Below, one piece after another: positions 23,692-36,535 of a stretch of DNA of 64,000 nucleotides. Origin of the DNA: Cryptomeria japonica. Taxonomy: Eukaryota > Streptophyta > Pinopsida > Cupressales > Cupressaceae. The position numbers and the translations under genes are program-made. Each line of letters begins with the position of its first letter. Positions within the stretch are counted from its first letter, which is position 1. The notes under the pieces are model-generated. The model was not told where the DNA came from. It did not search any database and saw only the letters and a list, made by a program, of their open reading frames with translations. The stretch lies in the NCBI RefSeq assembly GCF_030272615.1, contig NC_081413.1, positions 561,861,010-561,925,009 on the forward strand, in the 5' to 3' direction.

Positions 23692-26600
23692 TGATTTTAT
23701 TAACAACACAAAACATCTAAAAGTTAGAATGCATAAGTGTAGAACCACAAAACTTGAGTAGATTTATTAAAATTTGTTTAGCAAACTAAACTTCTAAGCC
23801 ATAATATAACCAAAAAATACACGATTTTGGTGCTTATAGTTTGACCTCACCTAAGACTAGTGCTTGCACAATCAATCATTTAGATTAATATAACAAAGAA
23901 TCTTGAGATCCATACACTAGGTAGACATCAAGTTGGAAGCATACACATTCATTTTCATACAACAATACCAACACAGAAAATATGAGAGCAAATGATTTTG
24001 GCATGCATCACTTGCATGCCATTAATGAAAGCTTATCTAAACCCCATGAAATTGGTTAGCTCTAGACGTCTACCACTTCCATGTTACTACTTAAATTTAG
24101 CCAACCCTACAACATAACCAAATAATTATTTTGGTAACGCTTCTTGACTTCTATCATCCTGGAGAAATAATAATATTATAGAGAAGAAAGTCATAGGTTT
24201 TACAATTTTAGTGATCACCTTAGGATGTGTAAGAAAAGCTACTAAGAGAACAATTATCTTCTATATATGCGCTCATAGAGTCTATTTCTCAAACTTAGTG
24301 GTGATGCTAACAAGTTAGCTCCTATCGTACTCTCAATTTATCATTCTAAAATTTATAATATACAAGAAAGTTGGTTTAAAACATATTGCCTTGAGAATTC
24401 ACATCTTAGACTCGATGATTTGATTACAATACCACATAAAGGGATCCACTAAACTATACATATGGTCATATAGATCTCGGGGTCAATATCATAAACATGA
24501 AAGTATCACATTGGACACACACATGAGTTAGTAGCTAAAAAACATAGCATTTGTTAGATAAAAATCAAATTCATAGTAGTACTATGCTTCTAAGGATGTA
24601 ACAATTTTGTATATTACCAACCATAAATCTTAACATACAATTACTTAATCAATATATATAAAGATAAAATGTCATACTATGTATGGAAATACTTGACATT
24701 AAAAATCAACTTGTAAAGGTAGTCATAAGGAACTCTATTATAATCAACATATATCATCCACATATTTGAAATTTGTAGATCATTCATAAATACTAAGAAG
24801 TGTTTGTACCCTTAGATCATAATGTCTTAATTCAATATCACCATTAGAGGCAAAGTTAGTAGGTTTCCTCTCATATCCATGTATACATATTTATCATGCC
24901 CTTATTTTTTGGAGGAATGGAGCTAGGCATGTGCACCAAGATGTGGCACAAAAATGTAGCCAAATGCCCAAAAATAAGCAAAACATCAACAAAAATATGC
25001 AAAACCTGTGAACCAATAACCTGCAAGTATAACTCTCACCACAACTCTCCAAATATCTCAAATGTTCTCCACACCCAAATATTAAAAGAGATAAAGGAAC
25101 CTCCATGTGATCTCCCACATAACAAAACGTGACCACAAACTAGTGATCACTATAGCTCCAACAAAACCTCAAATCCTATGCAATGTAAAACCAAACATCC
25201 AATAAGATAACCAAGACCAAAGAGAGCAACTGTAAATAAAAAAATTTAGCATGTGACCCTTCAACATACACATCTAAATGTTAATTGTTTCAGGTATGAT
25301 CTCCTTTGTAAAACCCTAAAGAGAATAATATCAACAACACCCATCCATTCAATATCATACGATTGAAAAAACATATAAATCATTTAATCAACATGGTTGT
25401 AAACATCTCTAAACAAGAAGATAAAAACAAATACATTCCCAAACTAGGGAATAATCCCAATACCATATCCTAAACACGATATCAATAAATTCCAACACAA
25501 ATGAAGCATAATTCATAAGGAGATAAACATGCCATACACTCCTCAAATATCTAGAACCAAACAACTATAGCTCAATATTCATATGCATGATGAGTCAAAG
25601 CATAAATCACAATGCACCTAAATGTAATTAATTGGCAATTTACCTCTTGAGTGATAAACTATTGAGTAGTCCATGACCGAGGAATGAGAATGTTGCTCTA
25701 AGGCATCCAAGTCTTGATGACTCATCTAAAGAACAAACTCCTCGTAGGTCCATGTTTAACTCACATCCAACCAAATTTTAGGCTCCTCAGACTTTCTTAC
25801 TGAAATCCTCATGAAGAGTATCTATCTCAATGTGTCTTTAATCATAAGAGATCTCCAAGCCTCACCTATGTCTCCAAGAATTCCTGACCACCTATAACCA
25901 ATCGATCCATCCCAAACTCCTAAACGCAACATAGAACCATTATAAAGTAATTGATCAAATAATCATGTACTCAATATAAAGAGAACCAACCAAGATCAAT
26001 GTCAAAGCTCTAAGGACATAATCAGGAACATAAACATGACAATATTATCTAACCATCCCCTCTTAGGAGATAACATACTCCATATGAAGATATCGCATAA
26101 TTTTTTTAGGCCAAAACTCTAACTTAGGCATATCAACAATAAACCATGACATAATAACAACCACCCTATTGAATAAGGATAACATGTCAAATGAAAGCAT
26201 AAAAATAAACCTTAACCAAAGACTCCATGAGTCCTCTAAGATGTCCACATCACCAAATATCACGATGATCACCATATCCTACAAGTGAACATGCAAACAT
26301 AAAAGATCCTTTTATAGAAATAAAATCTAATGAATCCTCCAAACTTCTACAACACTAAAGAAGATCATCCACCATCATGAATCCACATCATTGCCAACAA
26401 CTTCTATTGAATTGTGATACTGAGTCACACATGGAATTGTGATAACTATATCCTTAAGAGGAATGAAGATCATATGAGTCTACACACATGCAACAAAAGT
26501 GTCAATAACATCAAGTAGAGCCAATATCTCCAAGTCAAGAAGATATTAAATTCCCAACAAAACAATAATCAGGAACTAATCCTAGACACCACCATATCAC

Positions 26601-27001
26601 CACTTTCAAAAGCTCCCACTAAAGTATGTAAACAACTTATCCATGACATCATGAAAAACCATCCTCTACATGAGAATCTTGACCAAGGCCCTCACAAAAT
26701 TAAAGAACTCAAAAATGCATAACATGAGCTCTCAAAAGACAAAGTAAAACCATGATCCTCAAACAAGAAGATACACCACCACAACCAATCGGGTATCCAA
26801 AACCATCAACACCAACAAAGTACCTACATGAATAATTATGTCATTCCAAAGTCCCTAAACACAAGGAACATCCATGAAACCTTGATCATGTTCACTGAAA
26901 CAAGCATCTAACCCCTAATGTATCCAACCTATAAACATCATAGTCAACAACATAGGTCCTCAATCATGAATGTACCTAGTAACACCATCTCTTATCAACA
27001 T
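23692..27001. other. Intergenic DNA, no gene recognised
   Basis: AT-rich, C-biased on the plus strand, with no convincing open frame. A pair of overlapping 78-80 codon frames at 24894-25136 on opposite strands has no family features. Much of it may be eroded retroelement, but I cannot assign it. Confidence 0.45.
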
Positions 27002-27559
27002 TGTAAGATCCACCCCTTGGCCACCACAAATTTAGTTTTTTAAACATTGATTAACAACTTCATTAACCAATCTACCTCCATCTCATTTAGAATTGTTTGT
27101 ATCTAAACTCCTTCAATCTTCATGGTGGCAACAAATCAAAGATACAATATATTTATATAATTATGATTGGAGTATTAGCCTTCCACAATTAGGGTCATCC
27201 ATTGACCCAAACATTAGCCTTGAAGGTTCACTCCTAATTACCTAGCCTACATATCCACTCAGGGAAAGTCAAAGGCTTTGTAGTTCGCAATCAAAGGGAG
27301 ACGATTCTCTCCTCTTGACGAGATCTTGATCTCTCTTTAAACCTGACATTTATGTTATTATATTAACTTAGTTATGTTATCATTAAGAGATACATATTGC
27401 CATCAAGTATTAGTTCCATAACCAAGAGTACCTAATAGTTGGTGTTCAATGTGGACATATACACACAAGGGTCTTATAATATCTCCTACACTCAGTGATT
27501 ATCACAATCACGTATACCCAAGGAAATATTTTCTAGACATTACAAGTTTACATGATGGC

Positions 27560-27870
27560 TAGCTCTGGAGCATACTTCACATACCTAATGAGTAGCTCAC
27601 ACATACATCACATAGACATTAGTGATTTTCTCATAGAGGCATTATAGATGATGGTGACTGTCTCATATATATACATCACAAGATATAAGTGATTGGCTCA
27701 TTTACAAGCTTCACGGATAAGTGATTGGTTCATATTCATGCATCACAAGTTAATATTGATTGGCTCTTGTACATGCAACAATAGATAATAGTGATTGACT
27801 CAAGTACAAGCATCACAAATAATAGTGACTGGCTCATATAGACATCACAAAAACAACATGTCTGACTCAT
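27560..27870. repeat. Degenerate minisatellite, about 40-bp unit
   Basis: About seven diverged copies of a unit resembling AGTGATTGGCTCATATACA followed by a CATCACA-type box. Examples start near 27620, 27690, 27728, 27765 and 27800. Confidence 0.65.
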
Positions 27871-27924
27871 CCTCAATGGCTAACTATTTCCTGTCCATAG
27901 TGCATCTTTTATAGAGAAAGAATG

Positions 27925-28145
27925 TCGGTGCACTGTGCACTATACTGTGGGTCCCATTCTTCTCCCTGGTCATTTGCACCAACAGTTTTGGGTAGAGAAT
28001 TTAGTGCATCCCATACTACATTGTGGGTCCATCCTCAACCCAACAGGGTCAAGTATACCATCAACAATGGGGAAGAGGATTTGGTGCATCCCATACTACA
28101 CCGCAGGTCCATCCTCTATCCCAAGGATTTCCACAAGCAGTGAAC
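27925..28145. repeat. Tandem repeat, about 80-bp unit, three copies
   Basis: Three units centre on GTGCATCCCATACTACA followed by GTGGGTCCATCCTC. They start near 27928, 28003 and 28086, and the first is the most diverged. Open frames here (27922-28168) are by-products of the repeat. Confidence 0.65.
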
Positions 28146-28289
28146 CAACCCAACCCAATGGATTTTGACTTCAACTGCCTATAGGCCACTGACGATAAGT
28201 ATGTCCATCCAAGAAGAAGTAGCTTCCGACATATACCTCATAGTGACCTTAGAGGTATTGTTAGTTATCTTCTTCACAATCTCGGGTAA

Positions 28290-28680
28290 CACTCGAAATC
28301 GATCACCCCCATGCTAGGTGATGGCCAACGAACCCTCCTGATACAACGGTTAGCTCCTGTTAGCTCTACCTGCATGGTAAGGAAACTACTCGTGCAATCG
28401 TTACTGTATCAAATCCCGAATAGCCCTTAGCAATCCTTCACCTTCGTGCACTTGGTGAGTGTTGTCTAATCCAATATTACAACAATAGCTCTAGCCTCCG
28501 CTATTGGCACGGTTCAATGACTCGATCTGCTATTTGTTACCGTATCATGTCCAAGGTAGTCTAGGAAACATCACCTCCATGAACTAGGTGTTGCCGACTA
28601 ATCCCTTACAGTAGCCCAGACATCGATCATTGGCACGGTCCAATGACTGCCTATCTCTACATAAATATTCTGGCGGTTTA
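28290..28680. repeat. Tandem repeat, about 138-bp unit, three copies
   Basis: Recurring blocks are ATCACC followed by CTAGGTG (near 28300, 28437 and 28575), GTTACCGTATCA (near 28400 and 28536), and GGCACGGTCCAATGACT (near 28508 and 28640). Together they suggest a diverged unit of about 138 bp. Confidence 0.55.
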
Positions 28681-28700
28681 CTCTTGTGGGGGGTCTTACA

Positions 28701-31700
28701 CATCAAGATTCACAATACTAGACAAATAGATAAGTATAGCATAAACAAGTAATTGAGAAGCCTATAAATCTAGGATTTAGCATTACAAACACATGATACA
28801 ATTCTAAAGAACCAACAAAAGATGGCCTCATCTAAGATTATATACCCTTAAGCCATTATCGACTATATGTTATTCAACCCATGTTCACTTCCTTGAACTT
28901 GCTATTCGATGGCACATTACATAATATTATGCTTATTTGATTTTCTTAAATCCTTCATAATCTTTTAATGCCTAATCAACCTCATCTGAAGCCTACTAGG
29001 GAGGTAAGGTCAAAACATTAGGAACAACTTCAAACCTTAGAGTTATTCCCCCCTAGACCCTACCTCTACGGACTTGAGGTCACAGGGGCATCCTCCACCC
29101 AAGGACCGCCTACGTTCCCCCTTCCAAATGGGTCAAAGTCACACATAGTTCTCCTTTCCTAGTCTCTCAAAGGGTGCCTACACAGAATTTCCCCATAATC
29201 AAAGGTTAGATTAAAGTTTCCTCTCAAATCATAACTCTTAACATTAATTGGGAAACAATGACTATCTCACAGTTTAGTAACCAATACTACAACACCTTCC
29301 TTAAATATATGACGGTCTCTAAACAACTTCACCCATTATTATTATTCCTAATTCAACTTGAATATCCTAAAGTTGTCTTACCGAAATATTGATTTCAGCT
29401 TATAACTCAACGCATACTTACCTTGATGCCCAGAACCCATTACCTTAATTAATTGGTTGGTATAGCTCAACTAGCACCTTTTTATTTATTATAAACTTGT
29501 ACAATGTCAATAACCACCATTGCACTCTTTCAATTTAACTCATTCTCAATGGGTTAATCTACATCTTGTAGACATATATTCTTATTTTATGCTAGAATAA
29601 TATAGCATGCCTTATTATTGCATTGGGGAAGGAAGATAAATTGACATTATTTTAAAGGAATTTATTACACCTATTAACACTATAACAAAATATCAATATC
29701 ATAAGTTAATCTACAAAAAGGGCTCATCTTACGTAGGAGGTACTTGTTTGTAACACCTCTGAGTAGTGAGAATGTTCTATCAACTACTATAGCCATGTGT
29801 GTTCTCATACTCATATAGGATAATGAGTCTTATATATATTAGTATTTGGATAGTAAACCTTAGATGTGATGGTTCCTTGATACTAGATGTAGCTTGTACA
29901 AATAAGATCTAGTACAAAATTCACTCCAACATACTTAACGTAACTCAATGGTTTGCACCTTGAACATCTACCATAAGGTAATAAACCTCATAAGATTTAT
30001 ACAAGAATTCTCTACTTACTAAAATGGTTACATCATTTCCACCTTGTATGATATAAAGACATCTGATAAGATACATCAGAATTCAAACTAATTCCTTATA
30101 ACACCTTTACACCCTTTAGCTAGGTAGGAAAGGCTATATTAGGATTGAAGGATATAAAGTATTATAATCATAATCATATCAAATTGTCATATCACTATTG
30201 ATGGGTCGCTATGTCATCAAGATCACATAACAATCATCTATCTTCAAAGGGAATATAATCATAATTATAAACTTGGTTTTAAGTATAGATAAGACCAAAT
30301 CATACTCGAGATGAAACATTGATTCATAAGATGAACAAAGAAAGATATTTACCCCATACACTTGAAAATGTTATTTATTGTGTGTTAGGTCTGCATTTTC
30401 TTATACTAGTCCATTTTATTCTCTAGGTAATGTTTGTACTTGTCATTTATACTAGTTATGGCCTCAATGATTGCCAGAGAGTAACTTTGTTTTACTCATC
30501 ATTTTCAACAACATTGACACATGAGTGAAAATTAGATCTTATTACGAGAGATGGTACAAATAAACACCATATAATTCTTGACTAGTTATTTAACCTCCAT
30601 TAGTTTGAACAAATTATTTAAACTCGATCCTTCATCCTTCATCCTCTGTTACAAAAAGTTTATTTACCCATTTTCACCAAAATGAAACCCTTTGAACTAA
30701 GGAAAGGAGACATGAAATAGTTTTGTATCAATTAACAAGAAAACTACCATAAATAATTGGAATCCTTAACCATGAATAGGCCATTACTGAATAAATATAA
30801 GTACAATAATAATAAATTTTCACAAGGTTAATATCATAGATATCATGAGTGTGCATTACTTATCTTGTTTTAGATCAAATGTCTCCCTTGCACGCATGGT
30901 TAATTCCAGACTGCAACAAACTGATTCCCCAATCGATTCCTCCCTTCTAGTCGTCTCACCTCCTCACATATTCACTCCCACCCTTTCGCTTTTCCTAATA
31001 CTGGTAATATTTTTGGCATAGAAGAAGTCTCCTCCCACACCCTTCCGCTGCACTTTCTTCCTCTGGTGCTTTGCATCTTTCCCATCTCCTATGCCTCCTA
31101 CCTTTTCACCTCATGATTTTCCCCATTGCGTTTCCTAAAATATTCTGAGTCGTTTTCAGCAAATACCATTTTGTGCACAACCTGCGATCATTGCATTTCA
31201 GGAGACCACATTACTTTTAGACATTCTGTCAAACACTTCGTGTGCTTTGACTATGCTCCCTCGTTCTGCATACAGGTCTACTATAGTCCATTAGAGCAAC
31301 TGCATTTCCTCTCTGCTATCACACCTCACATGATTTTTCTGTCATCTCTCCTCCCAAGTTCTCACCATTCTCTGCAGTCTACAATAATGGGCATGTGGGT
31401 AAATCTTTCTCTACACACCATTTTCTTCACTCCATTTTACCGATCTATTCATGTGCTTCGTCTAATTTTCCACATTCTGTATATAGGTGAACTCAAGAAG
31501 TTGCAGCCACCCCCATTTGCCAAAACCCCCCTTCTCTATATTCTCTCTATCTTTTCTAAACTCGTTGTGGCTATTGTTTTTTAGGGTTTTGTACACTGAA
31601 ATTAACCCATGATCGGAAAGTTTTCTTTTGGGTGGCTCTAGAACAGGGGAGCCATGCTTATTAATGGTTTTTGCCCTTTTCATTTCACTTTCACAATACT

Positions 31701-33283
31701 TTCCCCTGCCAACATGAGGTCATGGGTGTGGATAGGAGATGCCATACTCCTTAATGGTGCAACAGTAATAGTCAATTCGTAGTTACTGAGCACTTGCTTC
31801 CCGCAATCTGTCCCTCTCTTGTGTCATCAACACGCCTCTTCACACTTTCTTTAATTTATATTCCTCTCAGTCAACCACATTGAAAGTTGCTGATGTGGGG
31901 GATGTGATAAACATGACAACCGAATTAGCAAGCCAAGTGACTAAACCAAGCCACCAATCTAAATATACATCAGCAATGAAAGGTGTATGGGTATTTGCAT
32001 CCCACGTCCAAGCAACGGATGCAACTTGTAGGAAAAGACCACTTACAACACTCCATAACTAGTATACCCAACAATGCAAAATACAATTTCATACCAAATA
32101 CTAATAACCATGTCAACGTGAGAGTAATCCGAGACACAAACTAAGTATACAATGACATTAACTCCAATTCTCCAAGATTAGTCATATTATAAACTCATAA
32201 TGTCACCATAGTTAAAAGAATCCAAAAATATCTAAAATCAATAAAACAACAAATAAATCATACTAAATTAGCTTCAAGCATGATACAATGTGTAGTGCTT
32301 TGAATGAGCTTTTTGTTAACTATTAGAAATCCAAAATCCAACTCCGTTTTCTCAATGTATGGCCTCTCAATGTCAAAAGAGAACACCTAACTTCCAACAA
32401 GTGCTCCATTTCCTAAGGGGGTGCAGATTCCCTTAATGTCAATGTCAAATTTGTGAGGATGGATGTTGCTCATGAATTAGCTTTTGGTGGGTCCTCATAC
32501 TAGGCTTCGTAGTAGGCATAAGGGTATAACCCCCTTTAAGAATATAGTTCATATGGTGTGTAGTATTAATCAATACTTAATTCAAAAGAATGAAAATTTA
32601 ATGAAATCTCTGTAAGGTCTTCGAGGTTTTGTTCCCCTATTTTTTGTGTTCTATTTTTGCTTATGTCTTGTGGTTGGTTAGCATTTGTTTTTAGTGATTG
32701 GATTCTTATGATGTAAAGGGTTTCAGGGCCCTTCAAAACTTGTTTTCCCCTAATCAAAACCCACACCACTAAATAATGCTCTAAGTCACCTTTCTAATGA
32801 CTATAAGAAGTCAAAAATCTGTCACTCTCGGCCCAAGTTATGGTCCATGGAAAAGATAGTGTATTAGACTACATAAATGCAAATATGGAATCCAAATAAT
32901 TTTGCAAATATGCCTTAATTTGAATTTTTTAAAAAAACAACAAAAAATATATAAAGCAGGTTGGGTTGGTCAGACCCTCCTAAATTATTAATTCTTGTAG
33001 AAGTTGATGATCAACCATAGGATCCAAGAATCATCTGCAAGAATAATACCTATCACACAAAATAGATCAAGCAAAGATTGTATGATCTTTAACAAATGGA
33101 GAATTTTCTATTATTGCATAAAAGAATTGAAGGTACAATATTGGAGGCGCAATTACAATGAATGGAAGACTTGTTTTATAAAAAGAAAGAGATTCCCTAA
33201 TCCTAAAATTAGAAGAACTAAATAAATGTAAAATAGGAGCTAAATTAAGCTCAACTACAAGCTAAAAAAGCTAACTAGAAGTG
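28701..33283. other. Intergenic DNA, no gene recognised
   Basis: I see no supported gene. A CT-rich stretch at 30900-31680 gives an open frame of 152 codons (31126-31584, plus) without recognisable motifs. The remainder is AT-rich and eroded. Confidence 0.45.
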
Positions 33284-33807
33284 CCTACCACATCTTCAAA
33301 CTTCAAAACAACAGAAGTACTACTGATAGTCATAACAAGAGAATCCCACAAATAAGAAAAATAACAAAGCAAGATTTGGCATTTCTCTTCTTCATCCATG
33401 TTAACACCAACAGATACCAATTGAGCAACCAACATATTAAATGCTTCCAAGTGGTCTGTAACTCATCCACCCTCTTCCATTCTTAAGGAATGCAATTTTT
33501 TCCTTAAGAAAATCTGATTCAATAAAGATTTCGCTTGAAACATTTCACCAAGCTTAATTCATAGCTTCTTTGTAGAGTTCTCTTTGTGAACATTAATTAG
33601 AATAGATTCCACTAGGAACAATCTGATTAGACCCTTGGCTTTATGGTCCATAACATCATACCAAGTAGCCACAGTAGGATCTATAAGTCTTGAGACATTT
33701 CACATCAACAACATCCCACATATCTTGATCTATTAGCAGATCTTCCATCTCTCAAAATTACTTCTAGAAAATTTCTCCACTTCTATTCTCCCTGATGAAC
33801 TTGCCAT
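33284..33807 (-). pseudogene. Copia G gag (UBN2-type), broken
   Basis: The ATG at 33807-33805 starts MASSSGRIEVEKFSRSNFER, the classic copia gag N-terminus. Frameshifts and stops follow, but later pieces are clear: IESDFLKEKI, and near the end LWDSLVMTISSTSVVLKFED followed by VVGTSS, matching the C-terminal end of the UBN2 domain. Confidence 0.8.
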
Positions 33808-33931
33808 CTGAAAAATTCTTGCAACAAGATCAAAAGTATCTTTTGCAAAAGCTCCCACTCAAATCTAGATTAGTTAAAAAAACCCAACAACCCACAACTG
33901 AAACCAAAGGTGATCAAGCTTCGATACCACT

Positions 33932-34413
33932 TGTAAGGTAGTTAAGCAATGAAACAACTTCCTACATTAACCTTGAGAGGAGGGTAATGCAAAACATTAT
34001 ATAGATCATTAAAACAATTATAGAAACTTAACAGAAATAGACATAATAACATGCATACCAAAACACAACAATTTACATGGAAAAAACTCTTTTGAGAGAA
34101 AAAACCCACACTCCAAAAGTAGCTCAATATATTATTCAGCAATAAAAAATAGATTATATTATATTTGCAAAGAAATATCTTCACAGGAGTACCATTAATC
34201 AGAGATTCAGAGATAACTCAATAGCCATAAGACTCTTACACAACCTCAATCTCACACTCTTCATATATAAGAGATACAATACAAGAAACCATTAAACTGT
34301 ATTTAAAAACCATGGACGAAAACCACCCAATAAAGTGGAGTTGACCTTATCTCCAATCTAAATGCCCTATGACATGTCAAAACACACATCAACATGTGTT
34401 CCTCCCTTTTACA
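33932..34413 (-). repeat. LTR of copia element G
   Basis: A 482-bp segment with TGTAAGG and TTTTACA at its ends. It sits directly beside the primer binding site and contains a TATA-like ATATATAAG at about 34264-34272. The partner LTR is not in the window, and the outer flank ACTCA has no match. Confidence 0.65.
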
Positions 34414-36509
34414 ACTCATTTATGTATCTGATGTATTTTATATTTCCTATTTTAGGAATCCAAAATTTCAGAGGCCATATCTTGTGAACCAGTTGTCCAA
34501 TTGATGAACCGTTTGAAGTGTCAAAAACCTTCTGAAGTTCTATATCACCTTGAACCTGTTGCACCAGTTATTCCCACTTTTTAACTCATTTCAAAATCTT
34601 TAAATTCCTCAAACTCAAATTTAAACCTTTCACCACACCCTTTAAAAATAAAAACTTTAATATCTTGAAAGCTAGCTATGATCTTGTGATGAAAATTTAC
34701 CGACATGCTTATCTAGCTAGTCCAAATCTTTGGGAAGAATTTCAAACCATTTCATGCTCAAATGAAAAATTACTATAACTAGTAACCTCATGTAAATGCA
34801 AGGTTGAGACACCATTTTCGCAATAGTAAGCATCATAGGTGATGTAGAATTAATATCTAAATGTTGGAGAAAATTTAAAACTCTATTCATGCAATTTTGT
34901 AACCAATACATAATATTCATAATTGAACATAATAGGTTATAATATTAGTTAAGAACAACACAATAGAAAGTGTTTGAGAAAAATGTGACTTTCTAACATT
35001 TCAATAAAATAAAAAAAGTAAAACCAATATGTCTAAACCAAACTCACAAAGGAAAAACTTCCAACTAAACAAAAGTTACAAAACACGAAATCTATTGAGT
35101 CTAAATTTGCAACTTCATCCAAACCCATTAGTAGAGTTTGGCAATATCATAAAATAAATAGAAGAAAACACGGGCTTGGTTACAAAGGTCGTGTTGGTTC
35201 TTCTAGTCCAAAATACTCTAAACCCATAAAATTTGTATCAAGGGTACATATGAATAAAACCCATGCTAAGTCAAAATCTAATGGTGATTCTTGTGAAGTT
35301 AAAACATCTAAACAAAAAATAATATGTACTAAATCCAATAGTGCCTAAGTTTTTTCCCATTTCTGATGGCAAGGTCATCTTTCTAGTACTTTCTTTTGAT
35401 CTACACCATTTTTCTTCATGTGGTAAGCATACTCATGATTCCATATTATTTTCAAAAGAAAGCACAAAGAAAAATGTTGTGTTGGAAATCCTTTTTTCGA
35501 CCTAGTCCCCAGGAATGTATTAGATGCTTCTTTAGATATTGTGGTTGTGATGTTTTTGACAAAGATTATGTTGAGTGTTGTCGAAGCTACTATTGGTGAT
35601 GACAATGATGGTAATGTTGTTAGTGATGAAAATGTTGTTGGTAATGAAACTTTTAATGATGATGATAAAAATGATTTTGTTGTTCAATGTGATTGTATTG
35701 GATATGAAATTTATGATGATTATGATGATGTTTGTCCCTATTGATATATTCCACTTATTTTAGGATTTGAAGATAAAGATATTTCCTTTTTGTTAATAAC
35801 TAAATCAAAGAGATCATGTTGTTGACATTTTCCCCTCTCATACATTAAAGGGGGGAACCCTATGTATATGTGAAGATTCAAACGGACACATGTCTAGTAT
35901 GGTAATTGCCATTCAATATATTGATTGCACCCAATGTTTTCTATTTAAAGTATTATTTCCAATGTTAATGCAAGACTGATCTACCATGGTGGTGAATTAT
36001 CATATTGGTCAGTAACGTTTGGTCACTTTTTCAAGTTGCAACATGGATAAATCAAGTTGCAATTTGAGATATATCAAAGTAATAGGCTCATTATTAAAAG
36101 TTGAGACAAAGTAATGTACTCAATTTCATGATTTAAGAACTACCATAGTTATAGGATCATTTTCAAAAGTTGAGCGTTGTCAAAGCAACGAGCTCAAATA
36201 TCAAGTTTGAAGCATGCCAAAGTAACAAAGTTAGTTCAAGAAATAAATGTTTCCACCAAAGAGATAGGTCAAGAGAAGTTTGAGAAGTTTGAGAAGTTAA
36301 AAATATTGCTTGCTTCATGAAACTGTTGTTCTTTATTCAATCCTTCTTCTCCTTTCCTTGCTAGAATAAAACATCTTCTAAAAATGGCCTCCATACTTCT
36401 ACTATTGTCACATTTAATAAAATTAACAATAAATGGACATCGTTGCCTATCATTGGCCTATAATTAATTACCATTTTTCTTTTTCTAGTTTAAAATTGAA
36501 AAAAAAAGT
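34414..36509. other. Intergenic DNA, one unassigned open frame
   Basis: AT-rich. A plus-strand frame at about 35044-35349 stays open for about 100 codons and is Lys/Ser-rich (including RRKHGLGYKGRVGSSSPKYS), without an ATG near its start. An Asp-rich low-complexity frame follows at 35541-35744. Neither matches a family I know. The right end is the left flank of the LINE insertion. Confidence 0.4.
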
Positions 36510-36522
36510 TTAAATAAAAGCC
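36510..36522. repeat. Target-site duplication of the LINE, left copy
   Basis: TTAAATAAAAGCC, identical to 47039-47051. It lies immediately outside the poly(A) tail of the LINE (poly-T on the plus strand, 36526-36535). Confidence 0.85.
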
Positions 36523-36525
36523 ATA

Positions 36526-36535
36526 TTTTTTTTTT
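36526..36535 (-). other. Poly(A) tail of the LINE
   Basis: A run of ten T on the plus strand next to the duplication, followed by the conserved LINE terminus (GATCGATAAAAGGCCGAGG on the plus strand). Confidence 0.85.

Larger units (their letters stand above)
27002..28700. repeat. Candidate solo LTR of about 1.7 kb
   Basis: The segment starts TGTAAGATCCACCCC and ends GGGGGGTCTTACA, so its ends are inverted repeats of about 10 bp of the TGTAAGA...TCTTACA type common in gypsy LTRs. Neither side shows a primer binding site, and the flanking 5-mers (AACAT and CATCA) do not match, so it may be a solo or rearranged LTR. It encloses three separate tandem arrays. The orientation is not determined. 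Confidence 0.4.
33284..34413 (-). mobile_element. Copia element G remnant: 5' LTR plus gag
   Basis: The minus strand shows an LTR (34413-33932), a primer binding site (TGGTATCGAAG, about 33930-33919) and then a gag pseudogene (33807-33284). Nothing of protease, integrase, RT or a 3' LTR follows; the recognisable sequence stops at about 33275. It is a 3'-deleted copia element from a family different from A, D and E, judged by its LTR. Confidence 0.75.

Noticed and set aside
24700-24880. Possible YVDD-type RT remnant on the minus strand
   Set aside because: Only a few residues (KYVDDI) fit, and the flanking codons have no RT motifs and many stops.
27922-28168. Overlapping 73- and 77-codon frames
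   Set aside because: They are read out of the 80-bp tandem repeat.
31126-31584. 152-codon plus-strand frame in a CT-rich region
   Set aside because: No domain, no codon bias that I could see, and the opposite strand is purine-rich. It looks like a composition effect.
35541-35763. Asp- or Met-rich overlapping frames as a gene
   Set aside because: Low-complexity GATGATGAT-type sequence is open in more than one frame; kept only as a remark.
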